Assembly (NCBI GenBank): GCA_034376725.1
Contig: JAXMJH010000041.1
Location: 13,585-77,584 of the forward strand
Direction of reading: 5' to 3'
From: UBA11164 sp034376725
GTDB lineage: Bacteria > Pseudomonadota > Gammaproteobacteria > Xanthomonadales > Xanthomonadaceae
DNA length: 64,000 nt
Position numbers and translations under genes: made by a program. Position 1 is the first letter of the stretch; each line of letters begins with the position of its first letter. A model generated the notes under the pieces. It was given only the letters and a program-made list of their open reading frames with translations, did not search any database and had not been told where the DNA came from. Shown piece by piece: positions 17,912 through 27,750 of the stretch.

Positions 17912-19146
17912 TGAATCGCAAAGGCGACAAATCGCTCATCGTCGGCCTCGATATCGGCACCTCCAAGGTGATCGCTCTGGTCGGCGAGTACAGCCAGGGC
18001 AACCCGATCGAAGTGATCGGCATCGGCACCCACGAATCGCGCGGCATGAAGCGCGGCGTGGTGGTGGATATCGAATCCACCGTGCAGTCGATCCAGCGCG
18101 CCATCGAAGAGGCGGAAATGATGGCCGGCTGCGAAATCCGCTCGGTCTATGCCTCCATCTCGGGCAGCCACATTCATTGCCGCAACTCGCCCGGCATCGT
18201 GCCGATCCGCGATGGCGAGGTCAGCTACGCCGATCTCGAGCGCGTGCTGGAGGCGGCCAAGGCGGTCGCCATTCCTTCCGATCAGCGCATCCTGCACGCG
18301 ATACCGCAGGAATACATCGTCGACAACTCGCAGGAGGGCATCCGCCATCCGGTCGGCATGTCCGGCGTCCGGCTGGAAGTGCGCGCGCATCTGGTGGTCG
18401 GCGCCCAGTCGGCGGCACAGAACGTGACCAAGTGCGTGCAGCGTTGCGGCCTGCAGGTCGATGATCTGGTGCTGTCGTCGCTGGCCTCGGCCACTGCGGT
18501 GCTGACCAGCGACGAGAAGGAGCTGGGCGTTGCCTTGGTCGACATCGGCGCCGGCACCACCGATCTGGCGGTGTTCGTGCAGGGCGCGATCCGCCACACC
18601 GCCAGTCTGCCGATCGCCGGCGATCAGGTGACCAACGACATCGCCCATCTGCTGCGCACGCCGACCCCGGAGGCCGAACAGATCAAGGTGCGCTATGCCT
18701 GCGCGCTGGCCTATCTGGCGACCGCCGAAGAAAGCATCCAGGTGCCCTCGGTGGGCGATCGCCCGCCGCGCCGGCTGGCCCGACAGGCGCTCGCCGAGGC
18801 CGTGCAGCGCCGCTACGAGGAAATCTTCGAGATGGTGCAGGCCGAGCTGCGCCGGTCCGGATTCGAGGAACTGATCCGCGCCGGGCTGGTGCTGACCGGC
18901 GGCGCATCGCGCATGGAGGGCGTGGTCGAGCTGGCCGAAGAGATGCTGCACATGCCGGTTCGCATCGGCGTTCCGCAGCACGTCACCGGGCTGGGCGATG
19001 TGGTCGGCAACCCGATCCACGCCACCGGCGTGGGGCTGCTCATCTCCGGAAGCCAGATCGAGAATCCCCGTCGGCCGGTTTTGCCGCCCGGTGGCGTGGC
19101 CAACCTGCTCGGACGGTTGCGCGACTGGTATCGGGGCCAGTTCTGA
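17911..19146 (+). CDS. ftsA: Cell division protein FtsA
   Basis: 411-residue actin-like ATPase that anchors FtsZ to the membrane. The N-terminal ATP-site block is LIVGLDIGTSKVIALVGEY. The 1C domain region contains HESRGMKRGVVVDIEST. ALVDIGAGTTDLAVF and GLVLTGGASRMEGVVELAEE are the second phosphate and adenosine motifs. The C-terminal amphipathic membrane-targeting helix is visible as NLLGRLRDWYRGQF. The ftsQ stop and ftsA start share a base (TAATG). After ftsA the tight overlaps end with a 198-bp gap before ftsZ. Confidence 0.97.
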   Translation: MNRKGDKSLIVGLDIGTSKVIALVGEYSQGNPIEVIGIGTHESRGMKRGVVVDIESTVQSIQRAIEEAEMMAGCEIRSVYASISGSHIHCRNSPGIVPIRDGEVSYADLERVLEAAKAVAIPSDQRILHAIPQEYIVDNSQEGIRHPVGMSGVRLEVRAHLVVGAQSAAQNVTKCVQRCGLQVDDLVLSSLASATAVLTSDEKELGVALVDIGAGTTDLAVFVQGAIRHTASLPIAGDQVTNDIAHLLRTPTPEAEQIKVRYACALAYLATAEESIQVPSVGDRPPRRLARQALAEAVQRRYEEIFEMVQAELRRSGFEELIRAGLVLTGGASRMEGVVELAEEMLHMPVRIGVPQHVTGLGDVVGNPIHATGVGLLISGSQIENPRRPVLPPGGVANLLGRLRDWYRGQF

Positions 19147-19344
19147 TGACCGGATCGTTTGCCATGACGCTCTGGAAACGCCTTTCACGGGCTCCGCGCG
19201 GTAGTCGCGATCGGAGTTCGCGCCGGCTCGCTTGGCCGGCAGATTCGCCACCCGAGACCCTCGCATGGCCCGGTTGGCTGGCACCGATCGATCGAACAAC
19301 AACGTTGAACACACCCCCCCCTGTTACATCCACGGAGAGTTGAA

Positions 19345-20538
19345 ATGGCCCACTTCGAATTGATTGAGAAAACTGCACCCAATGCCGTCATCAAAGTGGT
19401 GGGTGTCGGCGGTGGTGGCGGAAATGCGGTTGCCCACATGGCCAACAGCGACATCGAGGGCGTCGAGTTCATCACCGCCAATACCGATGCGCAGGCGATC
19501 CGCAACTGCGGCGGCAAGCTTCAGCTGCAACTTGGCGCGAACGTCACCAAGGGTCTGGGCGCCGGCGCCAATCCGGAAGTCGGACGCCAGGCCGCGCTCG
19601 AGGACCGCGAGCGGATCATGGAGGCGCTGGCTGGCGCGGACATGGTGTTCATCACCGCCGGCATGGGCGGCGGTACCGGTACCGGCGCAGCCCCGGTCTT
19701 CGCGCAGATCGCCAAGGAGATGGGCGTGCTCACCGTCGCCGTGGTCACCAAGCCGTTCCCGTTCGAGGGCCGGCGCCGGATGCAGGTCGCGCTCAAGGGC
19801 ATCGAGGAGCTGAGCAACCACTGCGACTCCCTGATCACCGTGCCCAATGAAAAGCTGATCACCGTTCTCGGTCGGGACGCGACCATGGTGCAGGCCTTCC
19901 GCGCCGCCAACGATGTGTTGCAGGGCGCGGTGCGCGGTATTGCCGACCTGATCGTCCGCCCGGGTCTGATCAACGTCGACTTTGCCGATGTGCGCACGGT
20001 GATGAGCGAAATGGGCATGGCGATGATGGGCAGCGGTACCGCCCGCGGCGAGGACCGAGCCATGACGGCGGCCGAGGCGGCGATCAGCAACCCGCTGCTC
20101 GATGACGTGAACCTGGCCGGGGCGAACGGCATCCTGGTCAACATCACCGCCGGTCCCGACTTCACCATGCGCGAGTTCGACGAAGTCGGCCGCACCATCG
20201 AGGAATTCGCCAGCGAAGATGCCACCGTGGTCATCGGCACCGTGCTGGATCCGGAAATGCAGGACGAGGTTCGGGTGACCGTGGTGGCCACCGGACTCAA
20301 TCGCGCGGCTGCCCGGCAGCCGATCCGGCCGGAGCAGGCCAAGCCGTTCAAGGTGGTGCGCAACGCCACCAATGGCCAGGTCGAATACGACGGCGACCCG
20401 CGGGTCGGCATCAATCCCGGACTCCGGGCCAGTCAGGTCGGTGAGTCGACACAGGCCCCGGCTACCGCGCTCGACAGCTACGCCGACAAGCGGGAATACC
20501 TGGACATCCCGGCCTTTCTGCGCCGCCAGGCCGACTGA
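19345..20538 (+). CDS. ftsZ: Cell division GTPase FtsZ
   Basis: 397-residue tubulin-like GTPase that builds the Z ring. The nucleotide sites are VGVGGGGGNAVAHM (about residues 19-32) and the tubulin signature GGGTGTG at 108-114. The T7 loop NVDFADVRTVM is present. After a linker of about 55 residues, the C-terminal peptide REYLDIPAFLRRQAD would bind FtsA and other partners. A strong ribosome site GGAGAG lies 8 nt before the ATG. The 198-bp gap upstream (19147-19344) has no convincing gene or promoter that I could identify, so ftsZ may be transcribed from inside ftsQ/ftsA or by read-through. Confidence 0.98.
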   Translation: MAHFELIEKTAPNAVIKVVGVGGGGGNAVAHMANSDIEGVEFITANTDAQAIRNCGGKLQLQLGANVTKGLGAGANPEVGRQAALEDRERIMEALAGADMVFITAGMGGGTGTGAAPVFAQIAKEMGVLTVAVVTKPFPFEGRRRMQVALKGIEELSNHCDSLITVPNEKLITVLGRDATMVQAFRAANDVLQGAVRGIADLIVRPGLINVDFADVRTVMSEMGMAMMGSGTARGEDRAMTAAEAAISNPLLDDVNLAGANGILVNITAGPDFTMREFDEVGRTIEEFASEDATVVIGTVLDPEMQDEVRVTVVATGLNRAAARQPIRPEQAKPFKVVRNATNGQVEYDGDPRVGINPGLRASQVGESTQAPATALDSYADKREYLDIPAFLRRQAD

Positions 20539-20548
20539 TGGCCCTCCA

Positions 20549-20585
20549 CTCTGCGGCCGCCGGCACGGGGCGGGCGGCCGCAGAG
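20549..20585 (+). terminator. Strong hairpin after ftsZ
   Basis: Perfect 13-nt arms CTCTGCGGCCGCC (20549-20561) and GGCGGCCGCAGAG (20573-20585) flank an 11-nt loop. No T run follows, so it is not a classical intrinsic terminator. It may slow RNA polymerase or protect the 3' end of the dcw mRNA. Confidence 0.5.
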
Positions 20586-20666
20586 GCCGGGGTGCTTGTT
20601 AAGGCGACGTTACCGGGTCTGCCGGCACACTGTGCGGGTTGCCGGGGGCTGCTTGGTCGGGGTCAT

Positions 20667-20682
20667 TCGAGCGAACGCTCGA
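20667..20682. promoter_or_regulatory. Perfect palindrome upstream of lpxC
   Basis: TCGAGCGAACGCTCGA has 7-bp arms and a 2-bp centre. It ends 16 bp before a TACAAT hexamer (20699-20704), so it sits where a -35 element or an operator would be. No good -35 hexamer is present, which fits an activator or repressor site, but no protein can be named. Confidence 0.4.
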
Positions 20683-20698
20683 TTCGCGTGAGATAAGT

Positions 20699-20704
20699 TA
20701 CAAT
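20699..20704 (+). promoter_or_regulatory. Possible -10 element of lpxC
   Basis: TACAAT (5 of 6 to consensus) lies 41 bp before the lpxC ATG in the only AT-rich part of the gap. The -35 region overlaps the palindrome at 20667-20682. Confidence 0.4.
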
Positions 20705-20745
20705 TCTGTTAATCAGCCAGACAGCCTGGCAGGTGGCGCCACATC

Positions 20746-21666
20746 ATGATCAAACAACGAACGCTGAAAAACGTTATCCGCGCAACCGGCGTGGGTATGC
20801 ATTCCGGCGAAAAGGTTTACATGACGCTGCGTCCGGCCGCGCCCGATACCGGCATCATCTTTCGACGCATCGATCTGCCCGAACCGGTCGAACTGCGCGC
20901 CTGCGCGCACTGTGTCGGCGATACCAGCATGTGCACGGCACTGGTCAATGGCGATGTGCGGGTTGCGACCGTCGAGCACTTGCTGGCCGCCATGGCCGGC
21001 CTGGGAATCGACAACGCCTACGTTGACCTGAGCGCGGCCGAGGTGCCGATCATGGACGGCTCGGCCGGACCGTTCGTATTCCTGCTGCAATCGGCGGGCA
21101 TCGAAGAGCAGCCCAAGGCCAAGCGGTTCATTCGCATCCTCAAGACCATCGAAGTGCGCGAAGACGACAAGTGGGCGCGATTCGAGCCGTTCGACGGGTT
21201 CAAGGTCGGCTTCACCATCGACTTCAAGCATCCGCGTTTTGCCGACAAGTCGAAGTGCACGGCGGAGATCGACTTTTCGGTCGATTCGTTCGTCAAGCAG
21301 GTCAGTCGCGCGCGGACCTTCGGGTTCATGCGGGACATCGAAATGCTGCGCGACCGGGATCTGGTGCTGGGCGGCAGCCTCGACAACGCCATTGTGATGG
21401 ACGACTACCGGGTGCTGAACGAAGACGGCCTGCGCTACGAGGACGAGTTCGTCCGGCACAAGATTCTCGATGCCATCGGCGACCTCTATCTCGCCGGTCG
21501 CGGCATCATCGGCGCGTTCCACGGGTTCAAAGCGGGACATGCACTGAACAACCGCCTCCTGCGTGCCCTGCTGGCCGATCGCACCGCCTGGGAGGAAGTC
21601 AGTTTCGACGAAACCGAGCGCGCGCCCTTCCTGCTGCCAGCCGCAACTTCGGCTCAAACTGCCTGA
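20746..21666 (+). CDS. lpxC: UDP-3-O-acyl-N-acetylglucosamine deacetylase LpxC
   Basis: 306-residue zinc deacetylase that performs the first committed step of lipid A synthesis. The zinc ligands match E. coli numbering closely: His78 in TVEHLLAAM, and His238 and Asp242 in VRHKILDAIGDLYL. The GVGMHSGEKVYMTLRPA N-terminus and AEVPIMDGSAGPFVFLL are family signatures. Length is exactly typical (E. coli 305). It has its own upstream region (207 bp after ftsZ) with a palindrome and a possible promoter, so it may be expressed separately from ftsZ. Confidence 0.97.
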   Translation: MIKQRTLKNVIRATGVGMHSGEKVYMTLRPAAPDTGIIFRRIDLPEPVELRACAHCVGDTSMCTALVNGDVRVATVEHLLAAMAGLGIDNAYVDLSAAEVPIMDGSAGPFVFLLQSAGIEEQPKAKRFIRILKTIEVREDDKWARFEPFDGFKVGFTIDFKHPRFADKSKCTAEIDFSVDSFVKQVSRARTFGFMRDIEMLRDRDLVLGGSLDNAIVMDDYRVLNEDGLRYEDEFVRHKILDAIGDLYLAGRGIIGAFHGFKAGHALNNRLLRALLADRTAWEEVSFDETERAPFLLPAATSAQTA

Positions 21667-21721
21667 CAAATCCCGCCCGATGGGGTATAAAGCCCGTTGG
21701 CCGTGATCGCCAGTCAGGCGG

Positions 21722-22192
21722 TCAAGGCTTGTCGGGCATGGACGCCAGCCGAAGCAGAACGTCCCTCAACTGGGGGTCGCTCACGCTTTCGGCCGTTTGT
21801 CGCAGTGCATCGCGGCTGCGGGCCGAGATGGGTTGGGGTCCACGTTCCGGGCTTGGTTCCGGTGGTTTCGGGGACACTTTCACGCTGACGCCCTTGGCTG
21901 GAAATCCGGCAGAGATCGCTGTGTCGATCAGTTCGGCTTGCAGCAGTCTCAGGTTTGCTTTCCAGATCGGGGCGTCGACGATAAAAATCAGAATTCCGTC
22001 ACGAACGTTACCCAGCTGAGCATGCTGGGATAGCGGTTGGGGAAGGCAAACCTGCAAGGCGCGATTGAGCGCCCCCAGTGCCTCGGCGCGCTGGAGGATG
22101 CCCAGCAATGTCTTGTCGGCTGCCACGTCGAGCGCTGCAACAGGGCCCTTTGGCGTGGTTCCGGGATTCACAGGAGATCGACGGTCGGACAT
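21722..22192 (-). CDS. dciA: DciA-like protein (DUF721), replicative helicase loader
   Basis: 156-residue DUF721 protein. In bacteria without DnaC, DciA helps load the DnaB helicase. The DUF721 core is LGILQRAEALGALNRALQVCLPQPLSQHAQLGNVRDG followed by LIFIVDAPIWKANLRLLQAELI (read as separate blocks), matching the KH-like fold of DciA. A disordered, proline-rich C-terminal tail follows (SPKPPEPSPERGPQPI). The start MSDRRSPVN at 22192 shares two bases with the divergent M23 peptidase ATG; an alternative start MIFMSDRR at 22201 is possible. It converges on lpxC. The position between lpxC and secA is common in gammaproteobacteria. Confidence 0.85.
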   Translation of the reverse strand: MSDRRSPVNPGTTPKGPVAALDVAADKTLLGILQRAEALGALNRALQVCLPQPLSQHAQLGNVRDGILIFIVDAPIWKANLRLLQAELIDTAISAGFPAKGVSVKVSPKPPEPSPERGPQPISARSRDALRQTAESVSDPQLRDVLLRLASMPDKP

Positions 22193-23105
22193 GAATATCA
22201 TTATCGTCTCTCGCCGGCTGCGTGTGCCAATGACGATCAAGCTGCGCGAATTGCGCGGCATGCTCGCTGCGGCTGCGGTGGTTTCGGCCATCGCGCTAAC
22301 GGGCATGGGCATTGGCTATCTGGGCCGGGGCGCCAGCGGTGCCGCTGAAGCCGAGCTCCAGCGCTTGCGGGCCAACCTCTCCTCCCAGCAGGAGGCGCTG
22401 CTCGAAACCCGCGAGCTCAGTCAGATGGAAATAAATGCCCTTGCGCTGCGGCTGGGCGAGTTGCAGGCACAGACCAACCGGCTCAACGCGCTGGGTGACC
22501 GGCTCACCCGTATCGCCAACCTGGAAGAGGGCGAATTCGATTTCAACCAGGAACCCGGCCTGGGGGGTATCGAACCCAGCCAGGATGCCGTCGAGCCGGC
22601 GCTGAGCGCCCGGATCGACCGGCTCGCCATGGAAATGGCCAGTTCTGGGCGGCAGCTGGATCTGCTCGAAAGTCTGCTGAGTGGTCAGGAAGTCGATCTC
22701 AGTGTTACGCCGAGCGGCCTGCCGATCCGCAATGGTTATGCGTCTTCGAGCTTCGGTCATCGCAGCGATCCGTTCTCCGGCGGCAACCAGTACCACCGAG
22801 GGATCGATTTCAGCGGCCCGCGCGGCTCGGACATCCTCTCGGTAGCCGACGGTGTCGTGGTTTTTTCGGGTCGGTATGCCGGCTACGGCAACATGATCGA
22901 CATCGATCACGGCAGCGGGTACATGACCCGCTACGCCCACAACGACCAGAATCTGGTGCAGATCGGCGAGCGCATCCGGGCCGGCGATGTGATTGCCAAG
23001 ATGGGCCGTACCGGCCGGGCGACCGGTACGCACGTCCATTTCGAAGTCTGGCGCAACGGCAGTCCGATCAACCCGCGCCAGTTCCTGTCGCGCAGCCGCG
23101 GTTGA
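22191..23105 (+). CDS. M23 family metallopeptidase (peptidoglycan endopeptidase), membrane-anchored
   Basis: 304-residue periplasmic LytM-type protein. An N-terminal membrane helix (about residues 23-46, MLAAAAVVSAIALTGMGIGY) is followed by a coiled coil (ELQRLRANLSSQQEALLETRE). The C-terminal M23 domain begins GYASSSFGHRSDPFSGG. Its zinc ligands are intact, HRGID (His and Asp) and HVHFE (His-x-His), so it should be an active endopeptidase rather than an EnvC-like activator. The ATG at 22191 fits relatives that start M-(N/H)-I-I-x-V-S. It overlaps the divergent dciA start by two bases, and the nearest AGGAG is 14 nt upstream, inside dciA. Confidence 0.9.
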   Translation: MNIIIVSRRLRVPMTIKLRELRGMLAAAAVVSAIALTGMGIGYLGRGASGAAEAELQRLRANLSSQQEALLETRELSQMEINALALRLGELQAQTNRLNALGDRLTRIANLEEGEFDFNQEPGLGGIEPSQDAVEPALSARIDRLAMEMASSGRQLDLLESLLSGQEVDLSVTPSGLPIRNGYASSSFGHRSDPFSGGNQYHRGIDFSGPRGSDILSVADGVVVFSGRYAGYGNMIDIDHGSGYMTRYAHNDQNLVQIGERIRAGDVIAKMGRTGRATGTHVHFEVWRNGSPINPRQFLSRSRG

Positions 23106-23177
23106 GTCGGGGAATTGCTGCAAGACGACGCCTTGAAGCGCGACCGGCCGTCCCCACGTTAAACTAAGCAGTCAGCG

Positions 23178-23203
23178 GGCCGCCTCTGGCGGCCTCTTTG
23201 CTT
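23178..23203 (+). terminator. Hairpin between the M23 gene and secA
   Basis: GGCCGCC (23178-23184), loop TCT, GGCGGCC (23188-23194), then a T-rich TCTTTGCTT. It could terminate the M23 transcript or, because it lies only 50 nt before the secA start codon, act as an attenuator in the secA leader. No secM gene is present here. Confidence 0.45.
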
Positions 23204-23253
23204 GTCCGCCCGCCTGACCGGCGGTGCACACCCACTCCCGCAACGGAAAGCCC

Positions 23254-25992
<2,739 letters not shown>

Positions 25993-26023
25993 GCGCGACA
26001 AGACGTAACGCACGGCTGCAAGT

Positions 26024-26053
26024 GCTCCGGCTCGCCGTGCGGCGACCCGGAGC
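26024..26053. terminator. Long symmetric hairpin between secA and coaE
   Basis: GCTCCGG-C-TCGCC, loop GTGC, then GGCGA-C-CCGGAGC: 12 pairs with a single C-C mismatch. It lies in the 69-bp convergent gap, so it could serve both strands, but there is no T run on either side. Confidence 0.45.
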
Positions 26054-26061
26054 CAGACCGA

Positions 26062-26685
26062 TCAGGACCTGCGTCGGGCCTCTGCCGTCGCTGTATAGCG
26101 ATGATGCAGCGAAGCCACGGCCTCATCGAGCAGATGCAACGGCCCATCGTTGACGACGACATCATCGGCCAGTGCCAGCCGCTGGGCACGGGTCGACTGG
26201 GCCGCAATCATGCTTGTCGCCAATGGCCGGTCGATGCCGTCGCGCGCCATCAAACGACTCATCTGCACCGACTCGGGCACATCGACCAGCAGAACCCGAT
26301 CGATGAATGGCCAGCGTTCGCGGCCGCCGCTTTCGGCCAGCAGCGGAATCGCCAGAATGGCGTAGTCGGCCGTGCACTGTTCGACCTGTGCACGCAGTCG
26401 CTCGCGCACGATCGGATGGACGATGGTCTCAAGCTGCCGGCGGGCAGTGTCGTCGTTGAATACCCGCTGACGCATCGCCCGGCGGTCCAGCCCGCCGTCC
26501 GGGGCAAGCACCCCAAGGCCGAACGAATGCACAACTGCGGCCAGGCCTGGAGAACCGGGCGCCAGTGCCTCCCGGGCGGCGATATCAGCATCGAAGACCG
26601 GGACGCCCAGTCGCTCGAACCGCCGGGTCACCTCGGATTTGCCCGACGCCACACCGCCGGTCACCGCCACCACGAAGCCGGTCAT
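26062..26685 (-). CDS. coaE: Dephospho-CoA kinase CoaE
   Basis: 207-residue P-loop kinase that phosphorylates dephospho-CoA in the last step of coenzyme A synthesis. The P-loop GGVASGKS is at residues 10-17. Other CoaE features are FDADIAAREALAPGSPG, DRRAMRQRVFNDDTARRQLETIVHP and AILAIPLLAESGGRERWPFID (read as separate blocks), and RLMARDG. The frame continues upstream, but the ATG at 26685 begins the canonical MTGFVVAVTGG and overlaps the stop of the upstream MutT-ThiE gene (ATGA). Length is normal. Confidence 0.95.
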   Translation of the reverse strand: MTGFVVAVTGGVASGKSEVTRRFERLGVPVFDADIAAREALAPGSPGLAAVVHSFGLGVLAPDGGLDRRAMRQRVFNDDTARRQLETIVHPIVRERLRAQVEQCTADYAILAIPLLAESGGRERWPFIDRVLLVDVPESVQMSRLMARDGIDRPLATSMIAAQSTRAQRLALADDVVVNDGPLHLLDEAVASLHHRYTATAEARRRS

Positions 26686-27686
26686 GGGTTTGCCGCACCC
26701 AGCAGGCTTTGCGTCGGCCAGAATGCCCCGATGCCGGCCACGCCCTGAGCGCCGTGGCTGCGGGCGAGGGCAACATCCTCGGGACGCAGGCCGCCCAAGG
26801 CATAGATCGGCAGGCTCACCGTCTCCCGCAGACGGGCAAATGTCTGCCATCCCATCGGATCGGCGCTCGGGTGACTGGCCGTTTGCTGCACCGGGCCGAG
26901 CACGACGAAATCCAGTCCCAGACGCTGAGCCTGCGCGAGTTCGTCTTTGCCATGGCAGGAGGCGGCCACGGGCAGGTCATGGTGCAGCGGCCGCTCGGAC
27001 AGGGTCATCAGCTGCTCGGCCCGCAGGTGAACGCCGCAACCCAGCTCTTCGGCGAGCCTGGGAGCGCCATTGATCAGCAGCTCGGCCCGGTACTCGCGAC
27101 AGCGCGCCAGGCAGCGTGCGGCCAACAGTCGCAGGTGTTCGTCGCCCAGTGTCCGTGCGCGCAGCTGTATCCGGCGGCAACCTGCGGCCAGCGCGGCCTC
27201 GAACCGCGAAAGAAATGAGGCGCAGCCGTCGACGACATCTCCGGCCTCCGGCTCAGGGGTGATCGGGTAGTGGGGCGACGACTGAAGCGCCGCGACCACC
27301 GGCACGTCGGCCGGCGGGGTGCTGTAGCCGGCGAGCCGGTGCGGTGAAGTCCAGGCCAGCGCCTGGCCTTCGCGTCCGCGCGCGCGACCGCGCCATGCCG
27401 GCACCTGATAGACATCGAGCACGATGCGCTTGCCGCCGTGGCTGCAGGGCACCGCGATGAAAGGCTTTAACTCGCCCGGCTCGATCCGGATACCCAGCTC
27501 CTCGTGAAGTTCACGCGCCAGGGCTTCGCCCGGCGATTCCCCGACTTCCACCTTGCCACCGGGAAATTCCCAGGCACCTGCAAAGCTGCGGCCATCGCCG
27601 CGTCGGGTCAACAGGATGGAACCGCGGCTATTGCGCAGGACGGCGGCCACCACCCGGGTGCGCCCCTCGCTGTCGATTGCACTCAT
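26682..27686 (-). CDS. MutT/Nudix - ThiE-like fusion protein
   Basis: 334-residue two-domain protein. Residues 1-130 are a MutT-type Nudix hydrolase (8-oxo-dGTP-like substrates) with a perfect Nudix box from GGKVEVGESPGEALA to RELHEELGI. Residues about 150-334 are a thiamine-phosphate-synthase (ThiE/TenI) TIM barrel with IQLRARTLGDEHLRLLA, VVLGPVQQTASHPSADPMGW and LPIYALGGLRPEDV. The QLRxK lysine of true ThiE is Arg here, and the FxTxTK loop is altered, so thiamine-phosphate synthase activity is doubtful. Such fusions next to coaE and secA are known in gammaproteobacteria. The start at 27686 (MSAIDSEGRTRVVAAV) fits other MutT proteins; 24 more codons upstream are open. It is translationally coupled to coaE. 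Confidence 0.88.
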   Translation of the reverse strand: MSAIDSEGRTRVVAAVLRNSRGSILLTRRGDGRSFAGAWEFPGGKVEVGESPGEALARELHEELGIRIEPGELKPFIAVPCSHGGKRIVLDVYQVPAWRGRARGREGQALAWTSPHRLAGYSTPPADVPVVAALQSSPHYPITPEPEAGDVVDGCASFLSRFEAALAAGCRRIQLRARTLGDEHLRLLAARCLARCREYRAELLINGAPRLAEELGCGVHLRAEQLMTLSERPLHHDLPVAASCHGKDELAQAQRLGLDFVVLGPVQQTASHPSADPMGWQTFARLRETVSLPIYALGGLRPEDVALARSHGAQGVAGIGAFWPTQSLLGAANP

Positions 27687-27750
27687 CACTCGCGGATTAT
27701 GCCCGAAGCCGAAGTCGACCAGACGTGCGTCGTTGCAATCGAATGGCCGA

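Noticed and set aside
19146..19343. 65-codon frame in the ftsA-ftsZ gap
   Set aside because: Arg/Ser/Pro-rich, no motif. Its ATG overlaps the ftsA stop (TGATGA region), but there is no support from sequence character.
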